Shown piece by piece: positions 18,083 through 27,660 of a stretch of 64,000 nucleotides of DNA. Origin of the DNA: Streptomyces dengpaensis (GTDB taxonomy: Bacteria; Actinomycetota; Actinomycetes; Streptomycetales; Streptomycetaceae). Under the pieces are notes generated by a model. That model was given only the letters and a program-made list of their open reading frames with translations, had not been told where the DNA came from and searched no databases. The position numbers and the translations under genes were made by a program. Each line of letters opens with the position of its first letter. The first letter of the stretch is position 1. The stretch spans positions 4,340,001-4,404,000 of the forward strand of contig NZ_CP026652.1 in assembly GCF_002946835.1 (NCBI RefSeq), given 5' to 3'.

Positions 18083-20332
18083 TCAGCGCCCCAGGCGCCC
18101 GCGGACCATTCCGACCATTGAGTTGAGTTCTTCGATGCGCATCTTCCGCGCGGCGACGTAGAAGACGCCGAGCAGGACGATGGATCCGGCGAGGAGCGCC
18201 GCCATCGATCCGAGGGCCCCGTGCCCGAGGGCCCGGGTGATGGCGAAGCCGACCACGCCGCCCGCCAGGGCGCCCGGGATGGACGCCAGGCAGAGGCGAG
18301 CATAGGTCCGCATCACGCGCGCGCCGTCGAGGTCGCCGCCCAGCCGCCTGCGCAGGCGCTGCCAGGCCACTCCGACGCCCACGGCGTAGGCCAGGCCGTA
18401 CGCGCCACCCATGCCGACGACCGCCCACTGGGAGGGCAGAACCACGTAGCAGAGGGCCGATGCCGCTGCGTTGACGGCGGCCACGATGACCGTGTTGTAG
18501 AAGGGGGTGCGGGTGTCCTCGTAGGCGTAGAAGCCACGCAGGACCACGTACTGCACCGAGAACGGGATCAGGCCGAGGCCGAAGGCCATCAGGACGTAGC
18601 CCATGGACTGGGCGGGCGCGATGCCGCCGGAGCCGAAGAGCAGGGTGCACATGGGGATGCCCAGGGCGACGAACATGAAGGCGACCGGGACGATCGCCAC
18701 TGCCGAGGTGCGCAGTCCCTGGGAGATGTCGTCGCGGACCGCGCCCGGGTCGCCGTCGTGGGCGGCCCGGGAGATCCGCGGGAGCATGGCCGCCATGACG
18801 GAGACCGTGATGATCGCCTGCGGCATGCCCCAGATCAACTGGGCGTTGGAGTAGGCCAGGATGCCCGTGCCGCTCTTGCCCGAGGCCTCGCCCGCCGCTG
18901 TGGCCAGCTGCGTGACGACGAGGACGCCCGCCTGGTTGGCGAGGACGAAGAGCACGGTCCACTTGGCGAGTTTGACGGCCTTGCCGAGACCGTGACCCTT
19001 CCAGTCGAAGCGCGGGCGGAAGCGGAACCCTGTCTCGCTCAGATACGGGATCATGGCCAGCGCCTGCACGGCCAGGCCGAGCAGGGTACCGATGCCCAGC
19101 AGACGGATGCCGTCCGGCGGGATGTTGTTCACCGTCATGCCGGAGTCCCCGGCGGTCCCGTAGACCCAGAGGAACATCCCGAACGTGAAGATCATGACGA
19201 TGTTGTTCAGGACCGGAGTCCACATCATCGCGCCGAACTTCCCGCGGGCGTTGAGGATCTGGCCCATGACCACGTGCACGCCCATGAAGAAGATCGTGGG
19301 CAGACAGTAGCGGGCGAAGGAGACGGCGACGTTGTTCGATGCCGGGTTGCTCGCGATGGCGTCCGACATCAGTTGGATCAGCAGCGGCGCGGCGAAGACC
19401 GCGACGGCGACGATCACTCCGAGGGCGACCATGACGAGCGTCAGCAGACGGTTGGCGTAGGCCTCGCCGCCGTCCTCGTCGTCCTTCATGGATCGCACCA
19501 GCTGAGGCACGAAGACCGAGTTGAGCCCACCGCCGACGGTGAGGATGTAGATCATCGTCGGCAGCGTGTACGCCACGGTCCAGGCGTCACCGAGTGTCGC
19601 CGCGCCGAGAGCGGCCGTGATGACCACGGTGCGGACGAAGCCGGTGAGCCGGGACACCAGCGTGCCCGCCGCCATCACCGCGCTCGACTTCAGCAGACCT
19701 GCCGCGCGCCCGCCGGATTTCTTCGGGGCGGGCGCGGCTGCGGGAGCCGGGGGTTCGGTGGCGACCGGAGTCGGTTCAGGGGTCGGCGACGGTACGCCGG
19801 GCGGGCCGACGGGGGGCTGGCCGGCGGCCTGTCCCTGGTCCCGGAAGAGGTGTGCGAAGGCGTCGGGCTCGCGGCGCTCGTCGGCGGCCTGGGTGACGAG
19901 GTCGTCGACGCCCACGAACTGGGTGGTGCGGGCGTCTTCGCCGTACGGCAGGTGCCGCATCGGGCCGGCAGGTTCCGGAGGGGGTGTCTGGGCCCACACA
20001 CGCGGGTCGGGGGCGTTGTGCGGCGTGGGCGGCTGGGCGTAGAGCGGCTGCTGCGGGTAGTACGCGCCGGGGGGCGGCGGGGGGTGCGCGGCACGGTCGT
20101 AGAGCGCCTCGGTCACCGGGTCCTGGGCGGAGAGATCCTGAGCCCGGTAGGGATCCTGGGCGTAGGCGTCCTGGATGTACATGTCCGCGGGGGGCCCCGG
20201 CGGACTCTGGCCGTGCTCCGGAGGTGGGCCCTCGGGGTAGCCGGAGTAGCCCGCGCCCTGATCCGGGTAGCCCTCGGGATAGCCCGAGCTGTCCGCGCCC
20301 TGGCCGCGGTCACCGTCGTACGGCGCGTTCAT
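18083..20332 (-). CDS. murJ: lipid II flippase MurJ (MviN family)
   Basis: A polytopic protein of 749 residues that should flip lipid II across the membrane. The MVF core begins near residue 205 with SSAVMAAGTLVSRLTGFVRT and has about 14 hydrophobic segments. The first 200 residues are a Pro/Gln/Tyr-rich cytosolic extension absent from E. coli MurJ but common in Streptomyces. ATG at 20332. The neighbouring pseudokinase gene suggests phosphorylation-dependent or FHA-type regulation by analogy with mycobacterial MviN-FhaA. That is inference, and no FHA gene is seen here. Confidence 0.92.
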   Translation of the reverse strand: MNAPYDGDRGQGADSSGYPEGYPDQGAGYSGYPEGPPPEHGQSPPGPPADMYIQDAYAQDPYRAQDLSAQDPVTEALYDRAAHPPPPPGAYYPQQPLYAQPPTPHNAPDPRVWAQTPPPEPAGPMRHLPYGEDARTTQFVGVDDLVTQAADERREPDAFAHLFRDQGQAAGQPPVGPPGVPSPTPEPTPVATEPPAPAAAPAPKKSGGRAAGLLKSSAVMAAGTLVSRLTGFVRTVVITAALGAATLGDAWTVAYTLPTMIYILTVGGGLNSVFVPQLVRSMKDDEDGGEAYANRLLTLVMVALGVIVAVAVFAAPLLIQLMSDAIASNPASNNVAVSFARYCLPTIFFMGVHVVMGQILNARGKFGAMMWTPVLNNIVMIFTFGMFLWVYGTAGDSGMTVNNIPPDGIRLLGIGTLLGLAVQALAMIPYLSETGFRFRPRFDWKGHGLGKAVKLAKWTVLFVLANQAGVLVVTQLATAAGEASGKSGTGILAYSNAQLIWGMPQAIITVSVMAAMLPRISRAAHDGDPGAVRDDISQGLRTSAVAIVPVAFMFVALGIPMCTLLFGSGGIAPAQSMGYVLMAFGLGLIPFSVQYVVLRGFYAYEDTRTPFYNTVIVAAVNAAASALCYVVLPSQWAVVGMGGAYGLAYAVGVGVAWQRLRRRLGGDLDGARVMRTYARLCLASIPGALAGGVVGFAITRALGHGALGSMAALLAGSIVLLGVFYVAARKMRIEELNSMVGMVRGRLGR

Positions 20333-20378
20333 GGTTGCCCCACCTCATCGTCCCCGGGCCCACCGGCCACGACATCGC

Positions 20379-22793
20379 TCAACGGTCCACTCTCTCACCC
20401 GTGCCGGACGGGTCGGTGCTTTCCGGTGCGGTGTCCGGTGTCGGGTCACTCGGGTGCTCCGGCCCGTCTGCCCCGGGCTCCGCGCCGGATTTTCCTGAGG
20501 GGCCGTCGGCGTCGCCTTCGGTGTCCTCAGTGTTTACGGTGCCGGCCGCGTCCGTGTTCACGGCCTCGGCCTCGGGGCTGTTCGCCGGCTCCTCGGCCTG
20601 CCGGGCGGCGGCACGCTTGCGCTGCGTGTACATCCGGAAACCCGCGAGTACGAGCAGGAGGACGCCACCGCCGATGACCAGCATCACCGTGGCGGTGATC
20701 TCAGTAACCTTCACCTCGAAGGTGACCTTGGGCCCGTAGGCCTGGCCGTCCTCGGTGTACAGCTGGGCGACCACCTCCACCGGACCGTTGGCCTCCGCCG
20801 AGGTGGTGAACTTCACCGACTGGCTGTGCTCGCCCGCGACCCTGATCGGCTGCTCGGCGTAGGGACCGTCACCGATCTTGAGACGGTTGGGCTTATTCGA
20901 GGTGAGGCGCAGCACCAAGTTGTCGACGCCCTGCACGAGGTTGTTCTGCACGGTCACGGGGATCGTGGCGCTGCGACCGGACAGCTTCGCGTCGGACTTG
21001 TCGATCAGATGGACCAGGCCGGTGAGGCCGTCGAGATAGGACTTCACGCCCTTGCGGAAGGTCTCGGCCTGGGAGGCGGCGCCGCGCCAGGAGGTGGACA
21101 TCCCGCGGTCTATGGCCCGGCCGAACGGGGTGACCACCCGGGACTTGTCCGTGAGGATCACCTGGAAGTTGTCAAGCCTGGTCTGCGTGGCCTGGATCTG
21201 CTCGAAGGCCGCTCGGGGCAGCTCCTGCTTGCGCAGGGAGGACGGGTACGAGGAGCCGGAGGGCACCTTCGTGGTGGCGCCCGGGTCCGGCTTGGCCTTG
21301 GCGGCCGTGGACAGGTCCTGGGCCTCCGACCAGTTTCCGTCCTGGAGGGCCCCGAGTGCCTGCGCCATCGTCTGGGCCTGGCTGGCGGAGGGCATGCGCT
21401 GCGGGGCGACCACGATGCTTCGCTGGGCGTCCGGATCCTGCAGGTTGATCATCAGGCTCTGGGCGAGAAACTCCTGGACGGCGAGCGTGGAGCTGTCGGC
21501 CTTCGTCATGTCGCCCTGGAAGGCGGTCGACAGCCGGGCGTCCGCGACGACCGCCGTTGTTCCGCCGCCGATGGGGCGGGCCGCGCTCGGCGTGTACGGC
21601 AGTCCGTCCGTCTCCCGCAGGCTGTCGCTGCGCGCGATCACCTTGTCGGCGCCGGCCGAGGTGGCCACCTTGACGATGGACGGGTCGACAGCACCGTCCG
21701 CCGGCCAGGCGAAGTCAGTGCTCGGCTTGACGTGAAGGATCGTGTCCACCGTGCTGGACGCCACATCGGTGGCGTCCTTGAGGTGGCTCAGGGAGCCGGT
21801 GACGTTCTTGCCGTTGTGGGCCAGCGACGCGAGATCGGGGTCGGCGAAGGGGAGGGCGACGACCTTCTTGTCCTGGACCGTCTTCTCCAGCCTGTCGAGC
21901 CAGGCCTTGGCGACCGCCTGGTTCCTTCCCGGCGTGGTGGTGCGGTTCTCGCCCTGGATCCGGTAGCTGTCCCGCATCGCGTCGACGGAGGCCAGCAGAT
22001 CCGGGTCGAGCACCCAGGTGACGTCGAGGGCGCTGCCCAAGGACAGGAGCTGGTCCAGACGGCCGCCTGGGGAGATCTCCTTGGCGAGGTCGTCGTTCTG
22101 GAAGACGGGCGTCTGCTGTTCGTCCGATCCGGTTTCCGCCGTGAGGTGGACCGTGGAGATGAGCGGCCAGAGGTAGGTCGTCTTCGTCTTCGTGTCCACC
22201 TCGCCGGGCTGCCAGGGCAGGAACGTCCGCTGGATGCCGAGGATCTGTTCCCACGGCTGGGCAGCGGTCCGGCCCGCGAGGGAGACACCGAGCTGGTAGA
22301 CCCCTTCGGAGCCGAGGTCCAGCTCCTTGACGGGTACCGAGATGCTGAAGCGCTGCGAGACGCCCGAGGCGAGCTTGGAGAACTTCGCGACGTACTTGCC
22401 GCCGACCTCCGACGGGTCGAGGCCCGCCTGGAACCCAGTGCGCTTGGCCGCGCTGTCGATGGCGGAGCGGCTGTTGAGGGACGGTCCCACGCGCAGGCCC
22501 ACGTGAGCGTCCGTGACCGTCTGCTTGCCGTTGTTGGTGACCGAGCCGGAGACGGTGAGCGTGTCGCCGTCCGTGGGGGCGCTGGGGCTGAGCGAGTCGA
22601 CGGAGACGTCCACCGTGCTGGACCCGGTGGCCTTGGCCACGGAGGTCTTGTCCGCGGCGTACGCGGACGTGTGGCCGGGCAGCTGGAGCAGCCCGGCCAG
22701 CAGGGGCACCCCGGCCAGCAGCGCGCCGCTGCGCCGGAGCCACCGACGGGCAGGTGAGGGACTCATCCCCTGGAAGTCTGCCGCCTCGGCCAC
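20379..22793 (-). CDS. DUF6049-type secreted/membrane protein
   Basis: A protein of 804 residues. A basic N-terminus and hydrophobic core (LLAGVPLLAGLLQLPG) followed by AYA form a signal peptide ending near residue 46. The large extracellular part has beta-sandwich-like segments at both ends (VDVSVDSLSPSAPTDGDTL; VVTPFG and NLVLRLTSNK). One membrane span lies at about 698-721 before a short acidic/Thr-rich cytosolic tail. The function is unknown. The gene stands 46 nt upstream of murJ on the same strand, and mycobacteria keep an equivalent next to mviN, so a cell-wall role is likely. Start GTG 22793; ATG 22766 is an alternative. Confidence 0.75.
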   Translation of the reverse strand: MAEAADFQGMSPSPARRWLRRSGALLAGVPLLAGLLQLPGHTSAYAADKTSVAKATGSSTVDVSVDSLSPSAPTDGDTLTVSGSVTNNGKQTVTDAHVGLRVGPSLNSRSAIDSAAKRTGFQAGLDPSEVGGKYVAKFSKLASGVSQRFSISVPVKELDLGSEGVYQLGVSLAGRTAAQPWEQILGIQRTFLPWQPGEVDTKTKTTYLWPLISTVHLTAETGSDEQQTPVFQNDDLAKEISPGGRLDQLLSLGSALDVTWVLDPDLLASVDAMRDSYRIQGENRTTTPGRNQAVAKAWLDRLEKTVQDKKVVALPFADPDLASLAHNGKNVTGSLSHLKDATDVASSTVDTILHVKPSTDFAWPADGAVDPSIVKVATSAGADKVIARSDSLRETDGLPYTPSAARPIGGGTTAVVADARLSTAFQGDMTKADSSTLAVQEFLAQSLMINLQDPDAQRSIVVAPQRMPSASQAQTMAQALGALQDGNWSEAQDLSTAAKAKPDPGATTKVPSGSSYPSSLRKQELPRAAFEQIQATQTRLDNFQVILTDKSRVVTPFGRAIDRGMSTSWRGAASQAETFRKGVKSYLDGLTGLVHLIDKSDAKLSGRSATIPVTVQNNLVQGVDNLVLRLTSNKPNRLKIGDGPYAEQPIRVAGEHSQSVKFTTSAEANGPVEVVAQLYTEDGQAYGPKVTFEVKVTEITATVMLVIGGGVLLLVLAGFRMYTQRKRAAARQAEEPANSPEAEAVNTDAAGTVNTEDTEGDADGPSGKSGAEPGADGPEHPSDPTPDTAPESTDPSGTGERVDR

Positions 22794-23013
22794 GCGCTCG
22801 CCCGTCCCTCGTCGTCAGTGGTCGTCGGAATGTGCGTCCACGCATGGTAACGATGTGCGCGGAGGGGAAGTGCCGCGGAGTGCTTCACAAGATCGTGGGA
22901 CCGGGCCGACTGTCCTGTATATGCGCGTATTGATGCCCTTAAAAAGAGGGGGGCGCCTGTGCACGTTTTATGGAGGCGCTCGCGGGTGCCTCGGCCACGT
23001 ACCCTTTTCTGTT

Positions 23014-24498
23014 GTGCCGAACGCCAACGAAGAAAATCCCAGTGCCCTGAGTCAGGTGCAGCACCGCGCGGTGAGTGAACTGCTGCGGGTATCGCCTGTC
23101 GCCGACGACCTCGCCCGCCGTTTCCAGGAGGCTGGGTTCTCGCTTGCCCTGGTCGGCGGCTCGGTCCGGGACGCACTCCTTGGCAGGCTCGGTAATGACC
23201 TGGACTTCACGACCGACGCCCGCCCCGACGACGTACTGAAGATCGTGCGGCCCTGGGCGGATGCCACGTGGGAGGTCGGGATCGCCTTCGGCACGGTGGG
23301 CGCGCAGAAGGACGCTCGCGTGGGCGACGTGCAGCAGTCGTTCCAGATCGAGATCACGACGTACCGCTCCGAGGCGTACGACCGGACCTCGCGCAAGCCC
23401 GAAGTGTCCTACGGCGACTCCATCGAGGATGACCTCGTGCGCCGGGACTTCACGGTGAACGCGATGGCCGTGGCGCTGCCGGAGAAGGAGTTCATCGACC
23501 CGTACGGCGGCCGGGACGACCTGTCCGCTCGTGTTCTGCGCACCCCGAGCACCCCCGAGGCGTCCTTCTCCGACGATCCACTGCGGATGATGCGGGCCGC
23601 GCGGTTCGCCGCGCAGCTCGACTTCGAGGTGGCTCCCGAGGTCGTCGCCGCGATGACGGACATGGCCGGACGCATCGAGATCGTCTCGGCCGAGCGGGTG
23701 CGGGACGAGCTGAACAAGCTGATCCTTTCCGCGTACCCGCGCAAGGGCCTGGCGCTGCTCGTCGAAACCGGGCTTGCTGACCATGTGCTGCCGGAGCTTC
23801 CCGCCCTGCGGCTGGAGCGTGACGAGCACCACCGGCACAAGGACGTCTACGAGCACACGCTGATCGTCCTGGAGCAGGCGATGGCGCTGGAGGAGGAGGG
23901 CCCCGACCTGACCCTGCGGCTCGCCGGGCTGCTGCACGACATCGGTAAGCCGCGGACGCGTCGCTTCGAGAAGGACGGGCGGGTCTCCTTCCACCACCAC
24001 GAGGTGGTGGGCGCCAAGATGACCAAGAAGCGGATGACCGCGCTCAAGTACCCGAACGATCTCGTGAAAGACGTCTCGCGTCTGGTCGAACTTCATCTGC
24101 GCTTCCATGGATACGGAACCGGTGAGTGGACGGACTCCGCGGTGCGCCGCTACGTGCGTGACGCCGGCCCGCTCCTCGACCGGCTCCACAAGCTGACCCG
24201 CTCGGACTGCACCACGCGGAACAAGCGGAAGGCGACCGCGCTCTCCCGTGCGTACGACGGTCTGGAGGAGTGCATCGCCCAGCTCAAGGAGCAGGAGGAG
24301 CTGGACGCGATCCGCCCGGACCTCGACGGCAACCAGATCATGGACATCCTGAGTATCGGTCCGGGCCCAGTGATCGGCCAGGCGTACAAGTTCCTGTTGG
24401 AGCTGCGCTTGGAGAACGGCCCCATGGAGCATGACGCGGCGGTGGCGGCTCTCAAGGAGTGGTGGGCCTCGCGGTCAGACGGTCAGGCGCAGGTCTGA
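23014..24498 (+). CDS. cca: CCA tRNA nucleotidyltransferase (HD-domain type)
   Basis: A protein of 494 residues of the class II nucleotidyltransferase family, annotated in actinobacteria as CCA-adding enzyme or PcnA. The head domain has LVGGSVRDALLG and NDLDFTTDA (about 37-60), giving the G-S and DxD metal-binding signatures. An HD domain follows with LLHDIGKPRTRRF near 308-320. GTG 23014 is the likely start because the conserved N-terminus PNANEENPSALSQVQHRAV begins there. No good ribosome-binding site precedes it, so the message may be leaderless or nearly so. The frame open to 22513 is overlap with the divergent gene. Confidence 0.9.
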   Translation: MPNANEENPSALSQVQHRAVSELLRVSPVADDLARRFQEAGFSLALVGGSVRDALLGRLGNDLDFTTDARPDDVLKIVRPWADATWEVGIAFGTVGAQKDARVGDVQQSFQIEITTYRSEAYDRTSRKPEVSYGDSIEDDLVRRDFTVNAMAVALPEKEFIDPYGGRDDLSARVLRTPSTPEASFSDDPLRMMRAARFAAQLDFEVAPEVVAAMTDMAGRIEIVSAERVRDELNKLILSAYPRKGLALLVETGLADHVLPELPALRLERDEHHRHKDVYEHTLIVLEQAMALEEEGPDLTLRLAGLLHDIGKPRTRRFEKDGRVSFHHHEVVGAKMTKKRMTALKYPNDLVKDVSRLVELHLRFHGYGTGEWTDSAVRRYVRDAGPLLDRLHKLTRSDCTTRNKRKATALSRAYDGLEECIAQLKEQEELDAIRPDLDGNQIMDILSIGPGPVIGQAYKFLLELRLENGPMEHDAAVAALKEWWASRSDGQAQV

Positions 24499-24510
24499 GG
24501 TGCGTGCTGC

Positions 24511-24540
24511 GGGGTCATGTTTCACGTGAAACATGACCCC
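24511..24540. terminator. perfect 30-bp palindrome with parS at its centre
   Basis: GGGGTCAT and ATGACCCC flank an exact parS (24519-24532), giving a perfect 30-bp inverted repeat. It begins 12 nt after cca. It can act both as a ParB site in duplex DNA and as an RNA hairpin terminator for either convergent gene. Confidence 0.8.
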
Positions 24541-24551
24541 CGGGCAACGCG

Positions 24552-24585
24552 AAGGGGCGGTGTTTCACGTGAAACACCGCCCCTT
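24552..24585. terminator. perfect 34-bp palindrome with parS at its centre
   Basis: AAGGGGCGGT and ACCGCCCCTT flank an exact parS (24562-24575). It is followed by TTG on the plus strand, so it looks like a terminator for cca transcripts. It lies 11 bp from the previous palindrome and 17 bp from the end of the convergent gene. Confidence 0.8.
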
Positions 24586-24602
24586 TGTGCACCGATCAGC
24601 CC

Positions 24603-25073
24603 TTACTTGGCGGAGTACTCCGACAGGCAAAGGGTGAAGTCGTTCTTGCCGGTCTCGGTGTACTCGGAGTACTTGGTGCGGTCGCAGCCGGAGTTGTCGC
24701 TCTTCTTCTCTTCGACCTTGTACTTGGCCTTGGAGCTGCTGCAGTCCACGACCTCGAGGCCCGGGTCGGTGGTGCTCTCTGGGTTGCTGATGCTCATGCA
24801 GTCGCCGACCTTGGCGGTGTTCGCATCATCACGGCTCGCTATCCAGCCGACACCGGCGGCGATGACGGCGAAGACGATGACGGCGATGCGCAGGTACTGC
24901 TTGATGCCGCGCTTCGGTCGCTGCGGCGGGACCGGGTCGTACGGGGCTCCCTGCTGCGGGAAGCCGGGCTGGCCGGGCTGCTGGCCGTACGGGTTCTGCC
25001 CCTGGGGCGGCTGGCCGTAGGGCTGCTGGCCCTGAGCGAACGGGTTCTGGCCCTGGGGCGGCGGAGTGGTCAC
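24603..25073 (-). CDS. small membrane protein with Pro/Gln/Gly repeats (LppU/SCO3897-like)
   Basis: A protein of 156 residues. Residues 1-52 are repeats of the type QGQNPFAQGQQPYGQPP (Gly/Pro/Gln/Tyr), a cytosolic low-complexity tail. One membrane span follows at about 60-78 (YLRIAVIVFAVIAAGVGWIA). An extracellular domain with four Cys then follows (VGDCMSIS, VVDCSSS, NSGCDRT, TLCLSEY), probably two disulfides. Start GTG 25073 with a G-rich ribosome-binding site. Function unknown; similar short proteins are widespread in Streptomyces. Confidence 0.7.
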   Translation of the reverse strand: MTTPPPQGQNPFAQGQQPYGQPPQGQNPYGQQPGQPGFPQQGAPYDPVPPQRPKRGIKQYLRIAVIVFAVIAAGVGWIASRDDANTAKVGDCMSISNPESTTDPGLEVVDCSSSKAKYKVEEKKSDNSGCDRTKYSEYTETGKNDFTLCLSEYSAK

Positions 25074-25186
25074 TTGGGGGTCCCCCCTGGAACGTAGGCG
25101 TGTGACGCGAATAAGACGCACGTAAGCTATCGGGACCCTGTGACAACGCAGTAGTCCGGAGGGGCTCTGTGGCACTGATGTGACAC

Positions 25187-26455
25187 TTAGGGCAGTTGAA
25201 AACGGGCCATAGTGACAGCAATTGTTGTGTAGAGCACTGCCACGATGACGACGAGGGAAGCCGAGCGTCCGTCAGGAGGCAGTATCAGAGCGGCTACTGC
25301 GGCCGCGCCGACGAAGGCGACGTTGAACAGGACGTCGTAGACAGAGAAGATCCGGCCGCGGAAGCCGTCGTCGACCGAGGACTGCACGATCGTGTCCGTG
25401 GCGATCTTCGCGCCCTGTGTGGTCAGGCCCAGGACGAAGGCAGCGACCAGCATGGGTGCGGGGGCGAACGGAAGGCCGAGCGCGGGCTCCAGGATCGCGG
25501 CGGCACCCGCGCACGCGACGATCCAACCGCCGGGGCCCAGCTGCCCCGCCGCCCAGGGCGTGATGACGGCCGCGGCGAAGAAGCCCGCCCCGGAGACCCC
25601 CACGGCCAGCCCCAGCAGCGCGAGTCCCGAGTCCGCACCGGATTCGGGCGCCCAGGCGTACCGGCAGAGCATCAGCACCATGACGGTCAGGGCGCCGTAG
25701 CAGAAGCGCATCAGTGTCATCGCCATGAGCGCCCAGGCTGCGTTGCGTCGCGCGGGCTCGGCGAGATGGCGCACACCCGCCGCGAGGCCGCGTGCGGTGC
25801 CGACGAGCGCCGCCGTCACACGTGGCTGCACCAATTCCTGATCGGGCCCGAGCAGTTCCGGAGCAATGCGCAGGGAGGCGAGCGCCGCGCACAGATACAG
25901 GGCTGCCCCGGCGAGGACGACCGCCGCGTCGGAGTCCGAGACGACCAGCCGTACGACGAACGCGAGACCACCGCCCGCGGTCGCGGCGAGTGTTCCGGCG
26001 GTCGGCGACAGGGAGTTGGCCATCACCAACCGCTTTGAGTCGACGACGCGGGGCAGCGCGGCCGAAAGCCCGGCCAGGACGAAGCGGTTGACCGCGGTGA
26101 CGCACAGCGCGGAGGCGTAGAAGAGCCAGTCGGGCACGTTGCTCAGCATCAGCACGGCTGTCACGCAGGCCAGTGCCACCCGCAGGAGGTTGCCATACAG
26201 GAAGACCTGACGGCGCCGCCAGCGGTCCAGCAGGACGCCGGCGAAGGGGCCGACGAGGGAGTACGGGAGCAGCAGGACCGCCATGGCGGAGGCGATCGCG
26301 GCCGCCGAGGTCTGCTTCTCCGGCGAGAAGACGACGTAGGTGGCGAGCGCGACCTGGTAGACCCCGTCGGCACCCTGGGACAGCAGCCGTACGCCGAGCA
26401 GGCGTCTGAAGCCCTGGAAGCGCAGCAGGACGCGCAGGTCACGCACGACAGCCAT
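25187..26455 (-). CDS. MFS transporter
   Basis: A major facilitator protein of 422 residues with about 12 hydrophobic segments and the MFS loop motif as GVLLDRWRRRQVFLYG (residues 60-75). The substrate cannot be read from sequence; the closest resemblance is to actinobacterial efflux-type permeases. Start ATG 26455 (GAGG 8 nt upstream) preferred over 26470. It lies downstream of the ino1 terminator, so it probably has its own promoter. Confidence 0.85.
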   Translation of the reverse strand: MAVVRDLRVLLRFQGFRRLLGVRLLSQGADGVYQVALATYVVFSPEKQTSAAAIASAMAVLLLPYSLVGPFAGVLLDRWRRRQVFLYGNLLRVALACVTAVLMLSNVPDWLFYASALCVTAVNRFVLAGLSAALPRVVDSKRLVMANSLSPTAGTLAATAGGGLAFVVRLVVSDSDAAVVLAGAALYLCAALASLRIAPELLGPDQELVQPRVTAALVGTARGLAAGVRHLAEPARRNAAWALMAMTLMRFCYGALTVMVLMLCRYAWAPESGADSGLALLGLAVGVSGAGFFAAAVITPWAAGQLGPGGWIVACAGAAAILEPALGLPFAPAPMLVAAFVLGLTTQGAKIATDTIVQSSVDDGFRGRIFSVYDVLFNVAFVGAAAVAALILPPDGRSASLVVIVAVLYTTIAVTMARFQLP

Positions 26456-26478
26456 GGGGCACAGCCTCACATATGCGG

Positions 26479-26510
26479 AGGGTCCCCGCGGCGTACACCC
26501 CGGGGACCCT
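26479..26510 (-). terminator. terminator after inositol-phosphate synthase gene
   Basis: AGGGTCCCCG (26479-26488) pairs perfectly with CGGGGACCCT (26501-26510). It lies 23 nt beyond the stop codon. Confidence 0.8.
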
Positions 26511-26533
26511 CACCAGGCCGGAAAGCCGGCGCT

Positions 26534-27616
26534 TTAGCGCTCGACCTCGCCCTTGATGAACTTCTCGACGTTGTCGTAGGCCTCGTCGTCGAAGTACTGG
26601 ACCGGCGGGGACTTCATGAAGTAGCTCGACGCGGAGAGGATCGGGCCGCCGATGCCGCGGTCCTTGGCGATCTTCGCGGCGCGCAGGGCGTCGATGATGA
26701 CACCCGCCGAGTTCGGGGAGTCCCAGACCTCGAGCTTGTACTCCAGGTTCAGCGGGACGTCGCCGAAGGCACGGCCCTCGAGGCGGACGTACGCCCACTT
26801 GCGGTCGTCCAGCCAGGCCACGTAGTCCGAGGGACCGATGTGGACGTTCTTCTCGCCCAGGTCGCGGTCGGGGATCTGGGAGGTGACGGCCTGCGTCTTC
26901 GAGATCTTCTTGGACTCGAGGCGGTCGCGCTCCAGCATGTTCTTGAAGTCCATGTTGCCGCCGACGTTGAGCTGCATGGTGCGCTCAAGACGGACGCCGC
27001 GATCCTCGAACAGCTTCGCCATCACACGGTGCGTGATGGTCGCGCCGACCTGCGACTTGATGTCGTCGCCGACGATCGGGACACCGGCCTCGGTGAACTT
27101 GTCCGCCCACTCCTTGGTGCCGGCGATGAAGACAGGGAGGGCGTTGACGAAGGCGACCTTGGCGTCGATGGCGCACTGGGCGTAGAACTTCGCCGCGTCC
27201 TCGGAACCGACGGGCAGGTAGCAGACGAGGACGTCGACCTGCTTGTCCTTGAGGACCTGGACGACGTCGACCGGGGCCTCGGCGGACTCCTCGATGGTCT
27301 GGCGGTAGTACTTGCCGAGACCGTCGAGGGTGTGGCCGCGCTGGACCGTGATGCCCTTGTTCGGGACGTCGCAGATCTTGATGGTGTTGTTCTCGCTGGC
27401 GCCGATGGCGTCCGAGAGGTCGAGGCCGACCTTCTTCGCGTCGACGTCGAAGGCGGCGACGAACTCGACGTCACCCACGTGGTAGTCGCCGAACTGGACG
27501 TGCATGAGGCCCGGGACCTTGGACGCCGGGTCGGCGTCCTTGTAGTACTCGACGCCCTGCACCAGCGAGGCGGCGCAGTTGCCCACGCCGACGATGGCTA
27601 CGCGAACCGAACCCAT
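26534..27616 (-). CDS. ino1: myo-inositol-1-phosphate synthase
   Basis: A protein of 360 residues that converts glucose 6-phosphate to inositol 3-phosphate with NAD as catalyst, feeding phosphatidylinositol and mycothiol synthesis. The N-terminus [22 protein letters not shown] has the NAD-binding glycine motif, and [15 protein letters not shown] lies in the centre. The length fits the short actinobacterial type. ATG 27616. The PadR gene follows upstream on the same strand (45-nt gap), so the pair may be co-regulated. Confidence 0.95.
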   Translation of the reverse strand: MGSVRVAIVGVGNCAASLVQGVEYYKDADPASKVPGLMHVQFGDYHVGDVEFVAAFDVDAKKVGLDLSDAIGASENNTIKICDVPNKGITVQRGHTLDGLGKYYRQTIEESAEAPVDVVQVLKDKQVDVLVCYLPVGSEDAAKFYAQCAIDAKVAFVNALPVFIAGTKEWADKFTEAGVPIVGDDIKSQVGATITHRVMAKLFEDRGVRLERTMQLNVGGNMDFKNMLERDRLESKKISKTQAVTSQIPDRDLGEKNVHIGPSDYVAWLDDRKWAYVRLEGRAFGDVPLNLEYKLEVWDSPNSAGVIIDALRAAKIAKDRGIGGPILSASSYFMKSPPVQYFDDEAYDNVEKFIKGEVER

Positions 27617-27660
27617 TCCGGTTGCTCCCTGTGTGTACTCGGTGAAACCCCGAATGGGCC

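Noticed and set aside
22513..23013. Frame upstream of cca giving a 661-residue protein
   Set aside because: It overlaps the divergent DUF6049 gene. The conserved N-terminus begins at GTG 23014.
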